Shown here in pieces: positions 1 to 8,964 of a stretch of 64,000 nt of DNA (position 1 is its first letter; each line of letters starts with the position of its first letter). The stretch is from positions 214,454 to 278,453 of the forward strand of contig NZ_QAVX01000002.1 of NCBI RefSeq assembly GCF_003121485.1, given 5' to 3'. The DNA is from Dyella sp. C11 (GTDB lineage Bacteria > Pseudomonadota > Gammaproteobacteria > Xanthomonadales > Rhodanobacteraceae). The translations under genes were made by a program, and so were the position numbers. The notes beneath the pieces are model-generated. The model saw only the letters and a list, made by a program, of their open reading frames with translations. It ran no database searches and was not told where the DNA came from.

Positions 1-2
1 CC

Positions 3-1199
3 AACAGCGTCGCGCGCGGCGCCGGTTCGCTGGCGGATCGCGCGAACAGCGTGTCGGTCGGCGCATCGGCCGACTGGACCGATGCCGCCGGCGTGGTGCA
101 TTCGGCCATCGATCGCCAGATCACCAATGTGGCTGCGGGCACCGACGACACCGATGCCGTCAACGTCGCACAGCTCAACCAGGCACTCGCCACCAGCAGC
201 GGCAATCTCGGTGGCTCCATGTCCGCCATTGGCGAAGGCATGGCGCAGATCCTTGGCGGCGGCGCGAGCTACGGCGTGAACGGCTTCACGCCTCCCGCTT
301 ACCTGATTCAAGGCACCAGCTACGGCAACGTGGGCGATGCGCTGTCCGCACTCGATGGCGCCATGACGAATGCCGTGTCGAGCATCAACAGCCTGGGCAA
401 CCGGGTGAACCAGCTGACGGGTGGTCCGGCCATGGGAGACGGCAATGGCCTGGCCATCGGACAGGGAAGCGTGGCCACGGATGGCCGCGATACCGCTGTC
501 GGCAACGGTGCCGTGATCGGCGCGGACGGCAGCACGGCGCTGGGCAACAACGCCACCATCGCTGCCGCCGCCACCAACGCGGTCGCCGTGGGCGCGGACA
601 GCAACGTTACCGCTGCTTCGGGTACAGCCGTGGGCCAGGCGGCCTCCGTTACGGCAGCCAACAGCGTCGCACTGGGTGCGAACTCCGTGGCCGATCGCGC
701 CAACACCGTCTCGGTGGGCAGCGTGGGGGCCGAGCGCCAGATCACGAATGTGGCCGCCGGCACGGCAGCCACCGATGCGGCCAACGTCGGCCAGGTGAAC
801 GAAGCACTCGCCACCGCCAAGACGTATGCCGATGCGGGTGACGTCACCACGCTCAACAGCGCCAAGGCGTACACCGATTCCAAGCTCACCAACACCGTCA
901 GCACCAGCGACTTCAACGCCTTCCGCGACCAGGTCAACGACCAGTTCCATTCGGTGAACACGCGACTCAACCGCGTGGGCGCCATGGGCTCGGCGATGGC
1001 CGGCATGGCGGGCGCCATTGCAGCCGCACCGGGCACCGACAACCGCGTCAGCGCGGCGGTCGGGAACTACAGCGGCCAGGGTGCACTCGCCGTGGGCTAT
1101 GCCCGTCACTTGCCGGGCAATGGCGCGGTGATCGTCGGCGGCACCATCGCCGGCGGCGGTGAATCCAGCGGCACGGTCGGCGTCAGCTTCGGCTGGTGA
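3..1199 (+). CDS. YadA-type trimeric autotransporter adhesin, C-terminal part (5' end outside window)
   Basis: The open frame runs in from before the window and ends at TGA 1197-1199. It shows two copies of the unit ADRAN(S/T)VSVG followed by RQITNVAAGT and DA.NV.Q.N, typical of YadA head-to-stalk connectors, near bases 40-190 and 690-810. Between them lie short head repeats (AVGNGAVIG, ALGNNATI, AVGADSNV). A coiled-coil stalk follows at about 810-960. The last 70 residues form the YadA membrane anchor (glycine/alanine-rich segment, AVGYARHLPGNG, final GVSFGW). The family exports a trimeric surface fibre through a 12-strand barrel, usually for adhesion or autoaggregation. Total length, signal peptide and binding domains cannot be judged here. 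Confidence 0.93.
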   Translation, partial: NSVARGAGSLADRANSVSVGASADWTDAAGVVHSAIDRQITNVAAGTDDTDAVNVAQLNQALATSSGNLGGSMSAIGEGMAQILGGGASYGVNGFTPPAYLIQGTSYGNVGDALSALDGAMTNAVSSINSLGNRVNQLTGGPAMGDGNGLAIGQGSVATDGRDTAVGNGAVIGADGSTALGNNATIAAAATNAVAVGADSNVTAASGTAVGQAASVTAANSVALGANSVADRANTVSVGSVGAERQITNVAAGTAATDAANVGQVNEALATAKTYADAGDVTTLNSAKAYTDSKLTNTVSTSDFNAFRDQVNDQFHSVNTRLNRVGAMGSAMAGMAGAIAAAPGTDNRVSAAVGNYSGQGALAVGYARHLPGNGAVIVGGTIAGGGESSGTVGVSFGW

Positions 1200-1210
1200 C
1201 GACATCTCGC

Positions 1211-1242
1211 GGCCCGGCAGATCACTGCCGGGCCGTTGCTTT
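1211..1242 (+). terminator. Intrinsic terminator after the adhesin
   Basis: A perfect 10-bp GC stem (1211-1220 with 1225-1234, loop ATCA) is followed by GTTGCTTT. It lies between the adhesin stop and the protease start, so the two genes are probably separate transcription units. The U tract is interrupted, so termination may be partial. Confidence 0.7.
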
Positions 1243-1278
1243 GCAGACCAACGTCAATGTCATTCGGGGAACTCACAC

Positions 1279-3171
1279 ATGTCCTATGCCTGCCTTTTCC
1301 GGCGCGCCACGCTGGCCGTTGCCCTTTCCTTCGCCCTGCCCTGCGCGTTTGCCGCCACGGTGTCGCCTGCCAAGGACGCACACGATCGCTTCATCGTCAC
1401 CTACAAGCCCGGTACCGCAACGCACGGCAATAGCGCCGTGGTGGTGCAGAACGCCGCCGCCGCGCTGACCCGCGGCGGCATCAAGCTCACCGCCACGCGC
1501 GTGCAATCGGCACCGGTGATCTATCAGCGCAAAGTCGGTGCTGGCAGCGACCTGGTGCGCACCAACCGCAAACTCACCGTGGCCGAAGCCAACGCGTTCA
1601 TGCAGCAGCTGGCGTCCGATCCGAACGTGGTGAGCGTGCAGCCCGACGTGCTGATGAAGAAGCTGGATGTTGCGCCCGTCACGCCGAACGATCCGAACTA
1701 CACCAAGTATCAGTGGCACTTCCGTGCCGGCGACGGCACGCAGGAAACCATTGGCACCGACACCACGTCCTTCGCGAATCTCGGTGGTGCGAACGTGGCC
1801 AAGGCCTGGAACCTCGCCGACGGCCATGGCGTGACGGTGGCCGTGCTCGACACCGGCATCACCCAGCATTCGGACCTGGACATGTCGCTGGCCAATGCGG
1901 GCTACGACTTCATCAGCAGTGCCTTCATCTCCGGCCGTGCCGACGACTCGCGCGTGCCGGGCGGCTGGGACCTGGGCGACTGGACCACGGATGCGAAGTA
2001 CACCGATCCGGCGAACGGCTGCGTCGACGCTTCGCAGGCGGAAGACAGCAGCTGGCACGGCACGCATGTGTCCGGCACCATCGCCGAGCTCACCAACAAC
2101 AACCTCGGCATGGCCGGCATCGCCAACAAGGCGCGCGTGCTGCCGGTGCGCGTGCTTGGCCATTGCGGCGGTTACACCTCTGACATCGCCGACGCCATCA
2201 CGTGGGCGTCGGGCGGTCACGTGGACGGCGTGCCGGACAACACGACGCCGGTGCAGGTGATCAGCATGAGCCTTGGCGGCGGTGGCGCCTGTTCCGATGA
2301 CCCGGTGACGCGTGACGCCATTGCCGGCGCGATCAGTCGCGGCGTGCCAGTGGTGGTGGCCGCCGGCAACAGCAACGCGGACGTCGCCAACTTCACGCCC
2401 GCCAGCTGCCCCGGCGTCATCGCCGTCGCGTCGAACGGCATCGCCGGCAAGCGCGCCTTCTACTCCAACTACGGCAGCGGCGTGTCGCTTTCTGCGCCCG
2501 GTGGCGGCGTCTACGCCAACGACGCCAGCACCGGCACGTCCCCGGTGAAGGCGGGCTTCGTGTGGTCCACCCTCAACAGCGGCACGCATGAGCCCCTTGC
2601 GGAAACCTACGGTGGCATGGCCGGCACCTCGCAGGCCACTCCTCACGTGAGTGGCGTGGTGGCGTTGATGGCCAGCGCGCGCATGACGCTTGGCCTGCCG
2701 GCACTCACGCCGGCCCAGGTGCGCAGTGTGCTTATCAGCACCGCGCGCCCGTTCCCGAGCAAGCCGGACCAGACGGTCGGCAGTGGCATCCTCGATGCGT
2801 ACGCAGCGGTGGTGAAGGCATCGAACCCGGCAACTACCGACCCGACCGCGACGCAGCTGATCAACGGCACCGCCGTGGCCAACCTGTCCGGTGCGGCAAG
2901 CGACACCCTGCTGTACGCGATCGACGTGCCCGCTGGCGCCCGCAGCCTCAACCTGCGCACGCTCGGCGGCACCGGTGACGTCTCGCTGTTCGTGAAGGTC
3001 GGCACCGCGCCGGCACTCGACGGCTCCGATGCCACGTACAAGTCGGTGAAGCCCGGCAATTCCGAATCCGTGGTGATCAGTGTGCCAACCGCCGGCACGT
3101 ACTACCTGCGCGTGGTCGGCGTGGTCGACTTCAGCAAGGTCACCGTGATCGGCAGTTTTGTAGCCCCGTAA
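1279..3171 (+). CDS. Secreted S8 (subtilisin-like) serine protease
   Basis: This 630-residue protein has a Sec signal peptide (about residues 1-25, ending CAFA-A). An inhibitor-type propeptide precedes the peptidase S8 domain. The catalytic triad is visible: Asp191 in VLDTGI, His260 in WHGTHVSG and Ser451 in GTSQATPH. The oxyanion region AAGNSN is also present. Residues from about 530 form a bacterial pre-peptidase C-terminal (PPC) beta domain, common in secreted proteases of Xanthomonadales. ATG 1279 was chosen because GGGGAA lies just upstream and the signal peptide starts there; the longer frame from 1159 would overlap the adhesin. Substrate unknown. Confidence 0.95.
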   Translation: MSYACLFRRATLAVALSFALPCAFAATVSPAKDAHDRFIVTYKPGTATHGNSAVVVQNAAAALTRGGIKLTATRVQSAPVIYQRKVGAGSDLVRTNRKLTVAEANAFMQQLASDPNVVSVQPDVLMKKLDVAPVTPNDPNYTKYQWHFRAGDGTQETIGTDTTSFANLGGANVAKAWNLADGHGVTVAVLDTGITQHSDLDMSLANAGYDFISSAFISGRADDSRVPGGWDLGDWTTDAKYTDPANGCVDASQAEDSSWHGTHVSGTIAELTNNNLGMAGIANKARVLPVRVLGHCGGYTSDIADAITWASGGHVDGVPDNTTPVQVISMSLGGGGACSDDPVTRDAIAGAISRGVPVVVAAGNSNADVANFTPASCPGVIAVASNGIAGKRAFYSNYGSGVSLSAPGGGVYANDASTGTSPVKAGFVWSTLNSGTHEPLAETYGGMAGTSQATPHVSGVVALMASARMTLGLPALTPAQVRSVLISTARPFPSKPDQTVGSGILDAYAAVVKASNPATTDPTATQLINGTAVANLSGAASDTLLYAIDVPAGARSLNLRTLGGTGDVSLFVKVGTAPALDGSDATYKSVKPGNSESVVISVPTAGTYYLRVVGVVDFSKVTVIGSFVAP

Positions 3172-3201
3172 GACCCCGCAACCTTTGCCCCGCCTCCTAG
3201 G

Positions 3202-3232
3202 CGCCCCGGCGGCAACGCCGGGGCTTTTTTTT
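3202..3232 (+). terminator. Rho-independent terminator after the S8 protease
   Basis: The stem GCCCCGGC/GCCGGGGC with a short loop is followed by an uninterrupted run of eight T residues. Confidence 0.9.
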
Positions 3233-3277
3233 GGCCTCGCCCAAGCATTGCCTCAAGCGATCAACAACCCCACAATC

Positions 3278-3292
3278 ATAGACACGACCTAT
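3278..3292 (+). promoter_or_regulatory. Putative OxyR half-operator upstream of oxyR
   Basis: ATAG (3278-3281), seven bases, CTAT (3289-3292) matches one half of the OxyR recognition pattern ATAG-N7-CTAT-N7-ATAG-N7-CTAT. It ends 22 bases before the oxyR start, a suitable place for autorepression. The second half is not recognisable, so the site could be weak or coincidental. Confidence 0.45.
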
Positions 3293-3314
3293 CACAAGGA
3301 CATGGACCCCACCC

Positions 3315-4259
3315 ATGAACCTGCGCGACCTTCATTACCTCGTGGCCCTCGCCGAACATCGCCACTTCGGCCGCGCGGCCGAGGCCAGCTTCGTGAGCCA
3401 GCCCACGCTTTCCACGCAGATCAAAAAGCTCGAAGACGAGCTGGGCGTCGCCCTGGTGGAACGCACGCCGCGCAAGGTGCTGCTGACGGAGACCGGCCGC
3501 GAAATCGCCCGTCGCGCACGCGGCGTGCTGTCGGAGATCGAAGAGATCAAGCAGATTGCGCAACGTACGCGCGATCCGGAATCGGGCACCTTGCGCCTGG
3601 GCATCTTTCCCACGCTGGGGCCTTATCTGCTGCCGCATCTCGTGCCGCTGGTACGCAAGCATTTCCCGCGACTTGAACTGCTGCTCGTCGAAGAGAAAAC
3701 CGAGCAAGTCATCCGCATGCTGCGCGAAGGTTCGCTGGATGTGGGCATCCTTGCATTGCCGCTGCACGAAGACAGCCTGCATGCGGAGTTCCTGTTCGAA
3801 GAACCCTTTGTGCTTGCCGTCCCCGAAGGGCACCCGCTTGCACACAAGCAGAAGCGCCTGAAGCTCGACGACCTAGAAGACGAAAGCCTGTTGCTGCTGG
3901 AAGACGGCCACTGCATGCGCGACCAGGCACTGGAAGTGTGCCAGCTGGCCGGCGCGGGGGAACGCTCGGGTTTCCGCGCGACCAGCCTGGAAACACTGCG
4001 CCAGATGGTGGCTGCCAACGTCGGCATCACGTTGCTGCCCACGCTGGCCGTGAACCCGCCCGTGGCGCGCACGGACAACGTGCATTTGCTGGAATTCGCC
4101 GGGCGCCCGCCGAGCCGGCGCATCGCGCTGGTGTGGCGCAAGAGTTCGTCCATGGCCACCTTCCTCAAGCGCTTTGCCGAAGTGATCCATGGCCTGCCCG
4201 CCGATCTGCTGCAACCGGGCATTGCCGAGGCAAAACCCACACGCCAGGCTGGACGCTGA
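3315..4259 (+). CDS. oxyR: Hydrogen peroxide-sensing LysR-type regulator OxyR
   Basis: This 314-residue LysR-type regulator has an N-terminal winged helix-turn-helix (about residues 1-60) and a LysR substrate domain. The redox centre is clear: LLEDGHCMRDQAL places Cys200, with the resolving Cys209 nine residues later. These match Cys199 and Cys208 of E. coli OxyR. Disulfide formation between them under peroxide converts the tetramer to an activator of catalase, peroxiredoxin and related genes. No catalase or ahpC lies next to it here; msrA, which repairs oxidised methionine, is 0.8 kb downstream on the other strand. An ATAG-N7-CTAT site lies upstream. Confidence 0.95.
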   Translation: MNLRDLHYLVALAEHRHFGRAAEASFVSQPTLSTQIKKLEDELGVALVERTPRKVLLTETGREIARRARGVLSEIEEIKQIAQRTRDPESGTLRLGIFPTLGPYLLPHLVPLVRKHFPRLELLLVEEKTEQVIRMLREGSLDVGILALPLHEDSLHAEFLFEEPFVLAVPEGHPLAHKQKRLKLDDLEDESLLLLEDGHCMRDQALEVCQLAGAGERSGFRATSLETLRQMVAANVGITLLPTLAVNPPVARTDNVHLLEFAGRPPSRRIALVWRKSSSMATFLKRFAEVIHGLPADLLQPGIAEAKPTRQAGR

Positions 4260-4266
4260 CGCGCGC

Positions 4267-4878
4267 ATGCAGCGCCTTGTGCTGATCGGCCTGTTGCTGG
4301 TCGCATTGCTCGGTGGCGCGCAATGGTGGCGCCATCATCGACCCGAATCACCAGCGCCCGGCGTGCTTGCGCTGGAAGCACCGACGCAGATCAACCTCAA
4401 CCCCGGCTCCACGCTGCGACATGGCGACGTCACTCTGGTCACGCGTGCGCGCTTCGAATTGACGGCGCGCGTGCTGTCGCGCGAGGACTATCACTTCGAT
4501 GCCGGTGCATCGATTGCACCGATCGACCTCGCGCTTGGCTGGGGCCGCATGTCCGACAGCAGCGTGCTGTCGCAGATCCAGATCACGCAGTCGTTCCGGT
4601 TCTATCACTGGCATGTCGATCACTTTCCGATTCCACGGCGGGAGATCGAGCAATCCAGCGCCAACATGCACATGATTCCGGCCGACGACAACGCGCGGCG
4701 CGAACTCGAACGCGTTCGTCGCGGTGAAGTGATCCATCTCGAAGGTTTTCTTGTCGACGCCAGCCGGCCCGATGGCTGGCAATGGCATACGTCGATGACG
4801 CGCGATGACGTTGGCGATGGGGCGTGCGAGCTGGTTTATGTGGAGAGCGTGGAGCCGGCTGAACCCGTGGAACCGTGA
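4267..4878 (+). CDS. Conserved membrane-anchored protein of unknown function
   Basis: This protein of about 203 residues starts seven bases after oxyR, so it is probably co-transcribed. Residues 3-18 form one hydrophobic segment (signal anchor or uncleaved signal); the rest looks soluble and exported. Features include a His/Trp cluster (FYHWHVDHFPIP) and a C-terminal segment resembling a nucleic-acid- or ligand-binding beta fold (RRGEVIHLEGFLVDA, then WHTSMTRDD). The tail VEPAEPVEP is low complexity. I do not recognise a named family. Position suggests, but does not show, a role in the peroxide response. Confidence 0.7.
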   Translation: MQRLVLIGLLLVALLGGAQWWRHHRPESPAPGVLALEAPTQINLNPGSTLRHGDVTLVTRARFELTARVLSREDYHFDAGASIAPIDLALGWGRMSDSSVLSQIQITQSFRFYHWHVDHFPIPRREIEQSSANMHMIPADDNARRELERVRRGEVIHLEGFLVDASRPDGWQWHTSMTRDDVGDGACELVYVESVEPAEPVEP

Positions 4879-4885
4879 GGGGCTT

Positions 4886-4987
4886 GTCGCGCACAGGGTG
4901 CGCTCCCACAACATCGCGTTGAATCTGTAGGAGCGTCGCGTACAGGGCGACTCCGTTGAACCTGTGGGAGCGCACCCTGTGCGCGAC
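4886..4987. repeat. Dispersed palindromic repeat pair (REP-like)
   Basis: Bases 4886-4910 and 4963-4987 are perfect 25-bp inverted copies containing GGAGCGCACCCTGTGCGCGA. A diverged copy (GGAGCGTCGCGTACAGGGCGA) sits between them at about 4929-4950. The same 25-mer recurs exactly at 60897-60921, with an imperfect inverted partner at 60966-60990. The array separates the converging oxyR and msrA units. Confidence 0.85.
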
Positions 4988-5005
4988 GCCTTGCGCCTCA
5001 GTCAC

Positions 5006-5662
5006 TCACCCGACGCGCGCCATCCCGACGGGACAATTCACCCCCGTGCCGCCCAATCCGCAATAACCGTCCGGATGCTTGGACAGATACTGCTGATGTT
5101 CGTCTTCGGCAAAGTAGAACGGCCCGGCCAGCGCAATCTCCGTCGTGATCGGTCCGTGGCCTGCGCGCGTGAGTTCCTGCTGAAACCGATGTGCCGACGC
5201 TTCCGCCGCGGCCAGTTCTTTCACATCACCCACGTAGATGACCGATCGATAGGGCGTGCCGACATCATTGCCCTGGCGCATGCCCTGCGTGGGATCGTGG
5301 TTTTCCCAGAACGTGCGCAACAACGTATCCAGACTCACCTTCGCGGCGTCATACACCACGCGCACCACTTCAGCGTGGCCGGTCTGCCCCGAGCACACTT
5401 CGCGATAGGCGGGATTGGCGGTGTAGCCGCCCGCATAACCCACGGCCGTGGTCAGCACGCCGGGCACCGTCCAGAACGTGCGCTCGGCGCCCCAGAAGCA
5501 ACCCATGCCGACGACCAGTACGTGCGCACCCGGAAACGCCTCGGGATGTAGCGACGCATGCAAGACATGATGTGGTGCGGAGGGTGTGATGGGTCGATCA
5601 CGACCGGGCAACGCATCCTCGCGGTGCGGCATCCGTTGCTTGAAAGCGCCGATACCGAGCAT
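5006..5662 (-). CDS. msrA: Peptide-methionine (S)-S-oxide reductase MsrA
   Basis: This 218-residue enzyme reduces the S epimer of methionine sulfoxide in proteins, using thioredoxin. The active-site motif GCFWGAE puts the catalytic cysteine at residue 55. EDEHQQYL and the C-terminal GYCG...NCP region carry candidate resolving cysteines. The ATG is preceded by GGAGG seven bases away. The N-terminal 45 residues (with [16 protein letters not shown]) match the longer E. coli-type MsrA. It stands alone between the repeats and apt. Confidence 0.95.
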   Translation of the reverse strand: MLGIGAFKQRMPHREDALPGRDRPITPSAPHHVLHASLHPEAFPGAHVLVVGMGCFWGAERTFWTVPGVLTTAVGYAGGYTANPAYREVCSGQTGHAEVVRVVYDAAKVSLDTLLRTFWENHDPTQGMRQGNDVGTPYRSVIYVGDVKELAAAEASAHRFQQELTRAGHGPITTEIALAGPFYFAEDEHQQYLSKHPDGYCGLGGTGVNCPVGMARVG

Positions 5663-5743
5663 GAGTTACCTCCGTCACTGATCGATATGACCGAGATGGC
5701 GTTGAGCCCAGGCCATATCAACGAGGCACAAAGGCCTCATTCG

Positions 5744-6277
5744 TCAGTAACGCAGCAACGCATGCAACGGTGTACCTTCATCGACCCAACGCTCGCGACC
5801 TTGCAGCGCAGCCAACTCGATCACCACGCTGGCTCCCACCAGCTCCGCGCCCAGCTTGAGCACCAGCTCGCGCGCCGCCGCCACCGTGCCACCTGTCGCA
5901 AGAACGTCATCCACCAGCAACACACGTTCACCGGGACGCAGAGCGTCGTTGCGCGCTTCCAGGCGATCCACGCCGTATTCGAGCTGGTAATCCACCGATA
6001 CCACCGGTGGCGGCAATTTGTTGGGCTTGCGCAACGGCACGAAGCCGGCATGCAACTTCTGCGCAATCGCCGCGCCAAAAATGAATCCACGCGATTCGAT
6101 GCCACACACCGCCTGCACGCGACTGCCCTGCCACGGCTCGGCCAAGGCATCGATGCAGCGGGCGAAGCCGCCGGCATCGGCCAGCAACGGCGTGATATCG
6201 CGGAAAGTGACACCGGGTTTCGGGAAATCCGGTACGGCGCGAATCAGCGACGCAATCTGTTGCAGCGAGGTGTCCAA
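5744..6277 (-). CDS. apt: Adenine phosphoribosyltransferase
   Basis: Apt makes AMP from adenine and phosphoribosyl pyrophosphate (purine salvage, cytoplasm). Type I PRTase signatures are present: DFPKPGVTFRDITPLL near the N terminus, ESRGFIFGAA, and the PRPP loop VLLVDDVLATGGT. I prefer a TTG start at 6277: a GGAGA Shine-Dalgarno lies seven bases upstream and the N-terminal length (about 20 residues to PKPG) fits the family. An in-frame ATG at 6310 would add 11 residues but has no visible ribosome-binding site. Confidence 0.93.
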   Translation of the reverse strand: MDTSLQQIASLIRAVPDFPKPGVTFRDITPLLADAGGFARCIDALAEPWQGSRVQAVCGIESRGFIFGAAIAQKLHAGFVPLRKPNKLPPPVVSVDYQLEYGVDRLEARNDALRPGERVLLVDDVLATGGTVAAARELVLKLGAELVGASVVIELAALQGRERWVDEGTPLHALLRY

Positions 6278-6366
6278 GGTCTGCTCTCCAGTGAGACGGC
6301 CGGGCAGCATAGCGTGGCGCCCCCATCGGCCTCCCTGGCACCCGGCCGTGAATCAACCGATGGTGT

Positions 6367-6645
6367 TCAGCAAAACGCCGGCATCGGGGCGTCAGGGTCT
6401 TCGTCAGGGTCGGCGAGCGCCAGTCGGGCCTCCTGGAGGTCCCGCTCCACCTCACGCACCACCTGTTCGGCCGCCGCGAGGCTGCCTTCGGGAACCAGTA
6501 CGGCCACGTAATCCAGGGCGGGCAGCTGCCCCACGGCCCCGGTGAGGTATTCGCCGGAGACGAACGCTGGAATCTCGGCGCGCTCCAGGGCGTCCTTCAC
6601 CAGATGGGCGTCAATCAGGCTCTCGGCTCGGTAGGCAATGCGCAT
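6367..6645 (-). CDS. DUF2007 domain protein (putative signal-transducing protein)
   Basis: This 92-residue protein is largely one DUF2007 domain: start MRIAYRAESLIDAHLVKDAL, then PAFVSGEYL, LPALDYVAVLVPEG and an amphipathic C-terminal helix. The fold resembles the signal-transducing P-II-like ferredoxin-type domains. Biochemical function is unknown. No clear Shine-Dalgarno is seen. It is upstream of apt on the same strand with an 89-bp gap. Confidence 0.8.
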   Translation of the reverse strand: MRIAYRAESLIDAHLVKDALERAEIPAFVSGEYLTGAVGQLPALDYVAVLVPEGSLAAAEQVVREVERDLQEARLALADPDEDPDAPMPAFC

Positions 6646-6840
6646 GGGTGAACGCTAGCGCTGGAGGGGGTTATGGGCAAGTTCTTGTCTTTGGCGTGTT
6701 GGCGGGGTGAAGACCGCCGTTGGCGGCCGTTTGCCGCACGTTGCCGGCCTAGGGTTCAGCCTGAAATCCGGGTGAAACACCCCCACCTAAGGACAAGGTA
6801 AACTTCACGGTTTCCGCCACCGCGTACGAGCTTCGCACCG

Positions 6841-8613
6841 ATGTCTACCGAAAACGCCGCCGTTGAACCCATCGCCTCGCCCGCTGCCCCGCAGGCCGAG
6901 GGGCAACAGCGTGACTTCATCCGCCAGATCATCCGCGAGGACCTGGCCACCGGTAAGCATCACGCCATCCGCACGCGCTTCCCGCCCGAGCCCAATGGCT
7001 ACCTGCATATCGGACACGCCAAGGCGATCTGCCTGAACTTCGGCATCGCCCGCGAGTTCACCGGCTGGTGCAACCTGCGCCTGGACGACACCAACCCCGG
7101 CAAGGAAGACCCGGAGTTCGTCGAAGGCATCAAGGACGACGTGCGCTGGCTGGGCTACGAGTGGCACGACCTGCGTCACGCCTCGGATTATTTCGAGGTG
7201 TTCTACGACTCGGCCATCAAGCTGATCAAGGACGGCGTGGCGTACGTGGACGACCTGAGCCCGGAAGACATGCGCGCCTATCGCGGCACGCTCACCGAGG
7301 CCGGCCGCAACTCACCGTTCCGCGATCGCAGCGTGGAAGAAAACCTCGACCTGTTCCAGCGCATGCGCGCGGGCGAATTCGCTGATGGCGCCAAGACGCT
7401 GCGCGCGAAGATCGACATGTCGTCGGGCAACATGAACCTGCGCGACCCGGCCATCTACCGCATCCGCAAGGTGACGCACCAGAACACCGGCGATGCGTGG
7501 CCGATCTATCCGATGTACGACTACGCGCACTGCCTGTCCGACGCACTGGAAGGCATCACGCATTCGCTGTGCACGCTGGAATTCGAAGACCATCGTCCGC
7601 TGTACGACTGGTTCGTCGACAAGGTGGATCTGGTCAATCATCCGGAGCTGTGGCAGCACCTGCGCGAAGGCGGTTTTCGCACGGAGCCGGCCAAGCCGCG
7701 ACAGATCGAGTTCTCGCGCCTCAACCTTTCCTATTCCATCACCAGCAAGCGCAAGCTCGCCCAGTTGGTGAACGAAAACCTGGTGGATGGCTGGGACGAT
7801 CCGCGCATGAACACGCTGCGCGGCCTGCGTCGCCGCGGCTTTACGCCGGGCGGCCTGCGCCTGCTCATCGAGCGCCTGGGCGTGAGCAAGCAGAACAGCA
7901 TCATCGATTATTCGATTCTCGAAAACTGCGTGCGCGAAGACCTGGATGCCATTGCAGCACGTCGCATGGCGGTGCTCGATCCGATCAAGCTCGTCATCAC
8001 GAACCTGCCGGAAGACCACGAAGAACAGCTCACGTTCTCCAACCATCCGAAGGACGAAAGCTTCGGTACGCGCAACGTGCCGTTCTCGCGCGAGCTGTGG
8101 ATCGAGCGCGAGGATTTCGCCGAAGTGCCGCCGAAGGGCTTCCATCGCCTCAAGCCCGAAGGCGAAGTGCGCCTGCGCGGCGTGGGCATCGTGAAGTGCG
8201 AGGAGATGGTGAAGGACGCCGATGGCAACGTCGTCGAACTGCGCTGCTCGCTGGATCTCGAATCGCGCCAGGGCATGCCGGGCGCGGATCGCAAGGTGAA
8301 GGGCACCATTCATTGGGTAAGCGCCAAGCATGGCGTTGCCACCGAAGTGCGCGTATACGATCGTCTGTTCAATGTGCCGGACCCGGACGACGAAACCGAT
8401 GGCAAGACGTGGATCGAGCACATCAACCCGGAAGCCAAGCGCGTCGTGCAGGCATGGCTGGAGCCGGCCGCTGCGCAGGTCGATCCGGAACAGCGTTTCC
8501 AGTTCGAGCGCCTGGGTTATTTCGTGGCCGACCGCATCGACCACACGCCGGCCAAACCTGTTTTCAACCGCACCGTCACGCTGCGTGACGCATGGGCGAA
8601 GCAGGCTGGTTGA
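6841..8613 (+). CDS. glnS: Glutaminyl-tRNA synthetase
   Basis: This class I aminoacyl-tRNA synthetase of 590 residues charges tRNA-Gln directly. The HIGH motif (HIGH, residues 56-59, in [14 protein letters not shown]) and the KMSKS-equivalent ITSKR (300-304) are intact. A C-terminal anticodon-binding beta-barrel region runs from about residue 350. Length is close to the roughly 555-residue E. coli enzyme, with a short N-terminal extension. Monocistronic by appearance; a 9-bp hairpin without a T run lies just downstream (8622-8645). Confidence 0.97.
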   Translation: MSTENAAVEPIASPAAPQAEGQQRDFIRQIIREDLATGKHHAIRTRFPPEPNGYLHIGHAKAICLNFGIAREFTGWCNLRLDDTNPGKEDPEFVEGIKDDVRWLGYEWHDLRHASDYFEVFYDSAIKLIKDGVAYVDDLSPEDMRAYRGTLTEAGRNSPFRDRSVEENLDLFQRMRAGEFADGAKTLRAKIDMSSGNMNLRDPAIYRIRKVTHQNTGDAWPIYPMYDYAHCLSDALEGITHSLCTLEFEDHRPLYDWFVDKVDLVNHPELWQHLREGGFRTEPAKPRQIEFSRLNLSYSITSKRKLAQLVNENLVDGWDDPRMNTLRGLRRRGFTPGGLRLLIERLGVSKQNSIIDYSILENCVREDLDAIAARRMAVLDPIKLVITNLPEDHEEQLTFSNHPKDESFGTRNVPFSRELWIEREDFAEVPPKGFHRLKPEGEVRLRGVGIVKCEEMVKDADGNVVELRCSLDLESRQGMPGADRKVKGTIHWVSAKHGVATEVRVYDRLFNVPDPDDETDGKTWIEHINPEAKRVVQAWLEPAAAQVDPEQRFQFERLGYFVADRIDHTPAKPVFNRTVTLRDAWAKQAG

Positions 8614-8964
8614 GCTCGTGCGCAACGTCTGATGCAAGACGTTGCCTGGGGATGCGCTGAACAAGTTAACGCAGTCGCCACCGACTCTATCTGCTCGCAG
8701 ATCACAGGGGCGTCGGCGAAGGCAGACTGGCCGTCTGTCGAGTCGACGCTCCGAAGAGATGCGGGCAGACAGGGCCGGCCATCACATTTGGTTTTAAGGG
8801 TTATGGTGATGTTTGGAACGCCCCCTGCGGGCACCGCACGACTTGGCAAGACGGCCAGTCTCCCCTGCGCCGCGCGGTGCCCGCAGGGGGCGTTCCAGAC
8901 ATCATGGCGACTGCGTTAACTTGTTCAGCGCATCCCTAAGCCCGGATTTCACAAGGAACGTTGC
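8614..8964. other. Intergenic region occupied by a MITE-like element
   Basis: These 351 bases hold no gene. The first part is a hairpin (8622-8630 with 8637-8645, loop GATGCA) just after glnS. The rest is the palindromic element at 8649-8936. The remaining 28 bases lead to the deaminase start and include AAGGAAC, its likely ribosome-binding site. Confidence 0.8.
8649..8936. mobile_element. MITE-like non-autonomous element with 32-bp perfect terminal inverted repeats
   Basis: Bases 8649-8680 and 8905-8936 are perfect 32-bp inverted repeats (outer end GGGATGCGCTGAACAAG). Nested inside is a second inverted pair, 8808-8837 with 8874-8903, matching at 29 of 30 positions. A third, 13-bp pair lies at 8724-8736 and 8849-8861. 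There is no transposase or credible coding frame. The size (288 bp) and architecture fit a miniature inverted-repeat transposable element. No obvious target-site duplication is seen (left flank CCTG, right flank TAAG), so the insertion is old or of a type that does not duplicate its target. Confidence 0.75.

Noticed and set aside
1273-2646. 457-codon minus-strand frame over the protease gene
   Set aside because: Antisense to a well-supported S8 protease; Ala/His/Arg-rich composition typical of shadow frames.
8632-8919. 95-codon frame between glnS and the deaminase
   Set aside because: It lies almost wholly inside the MITE-like element and has no ribosome-binding site.
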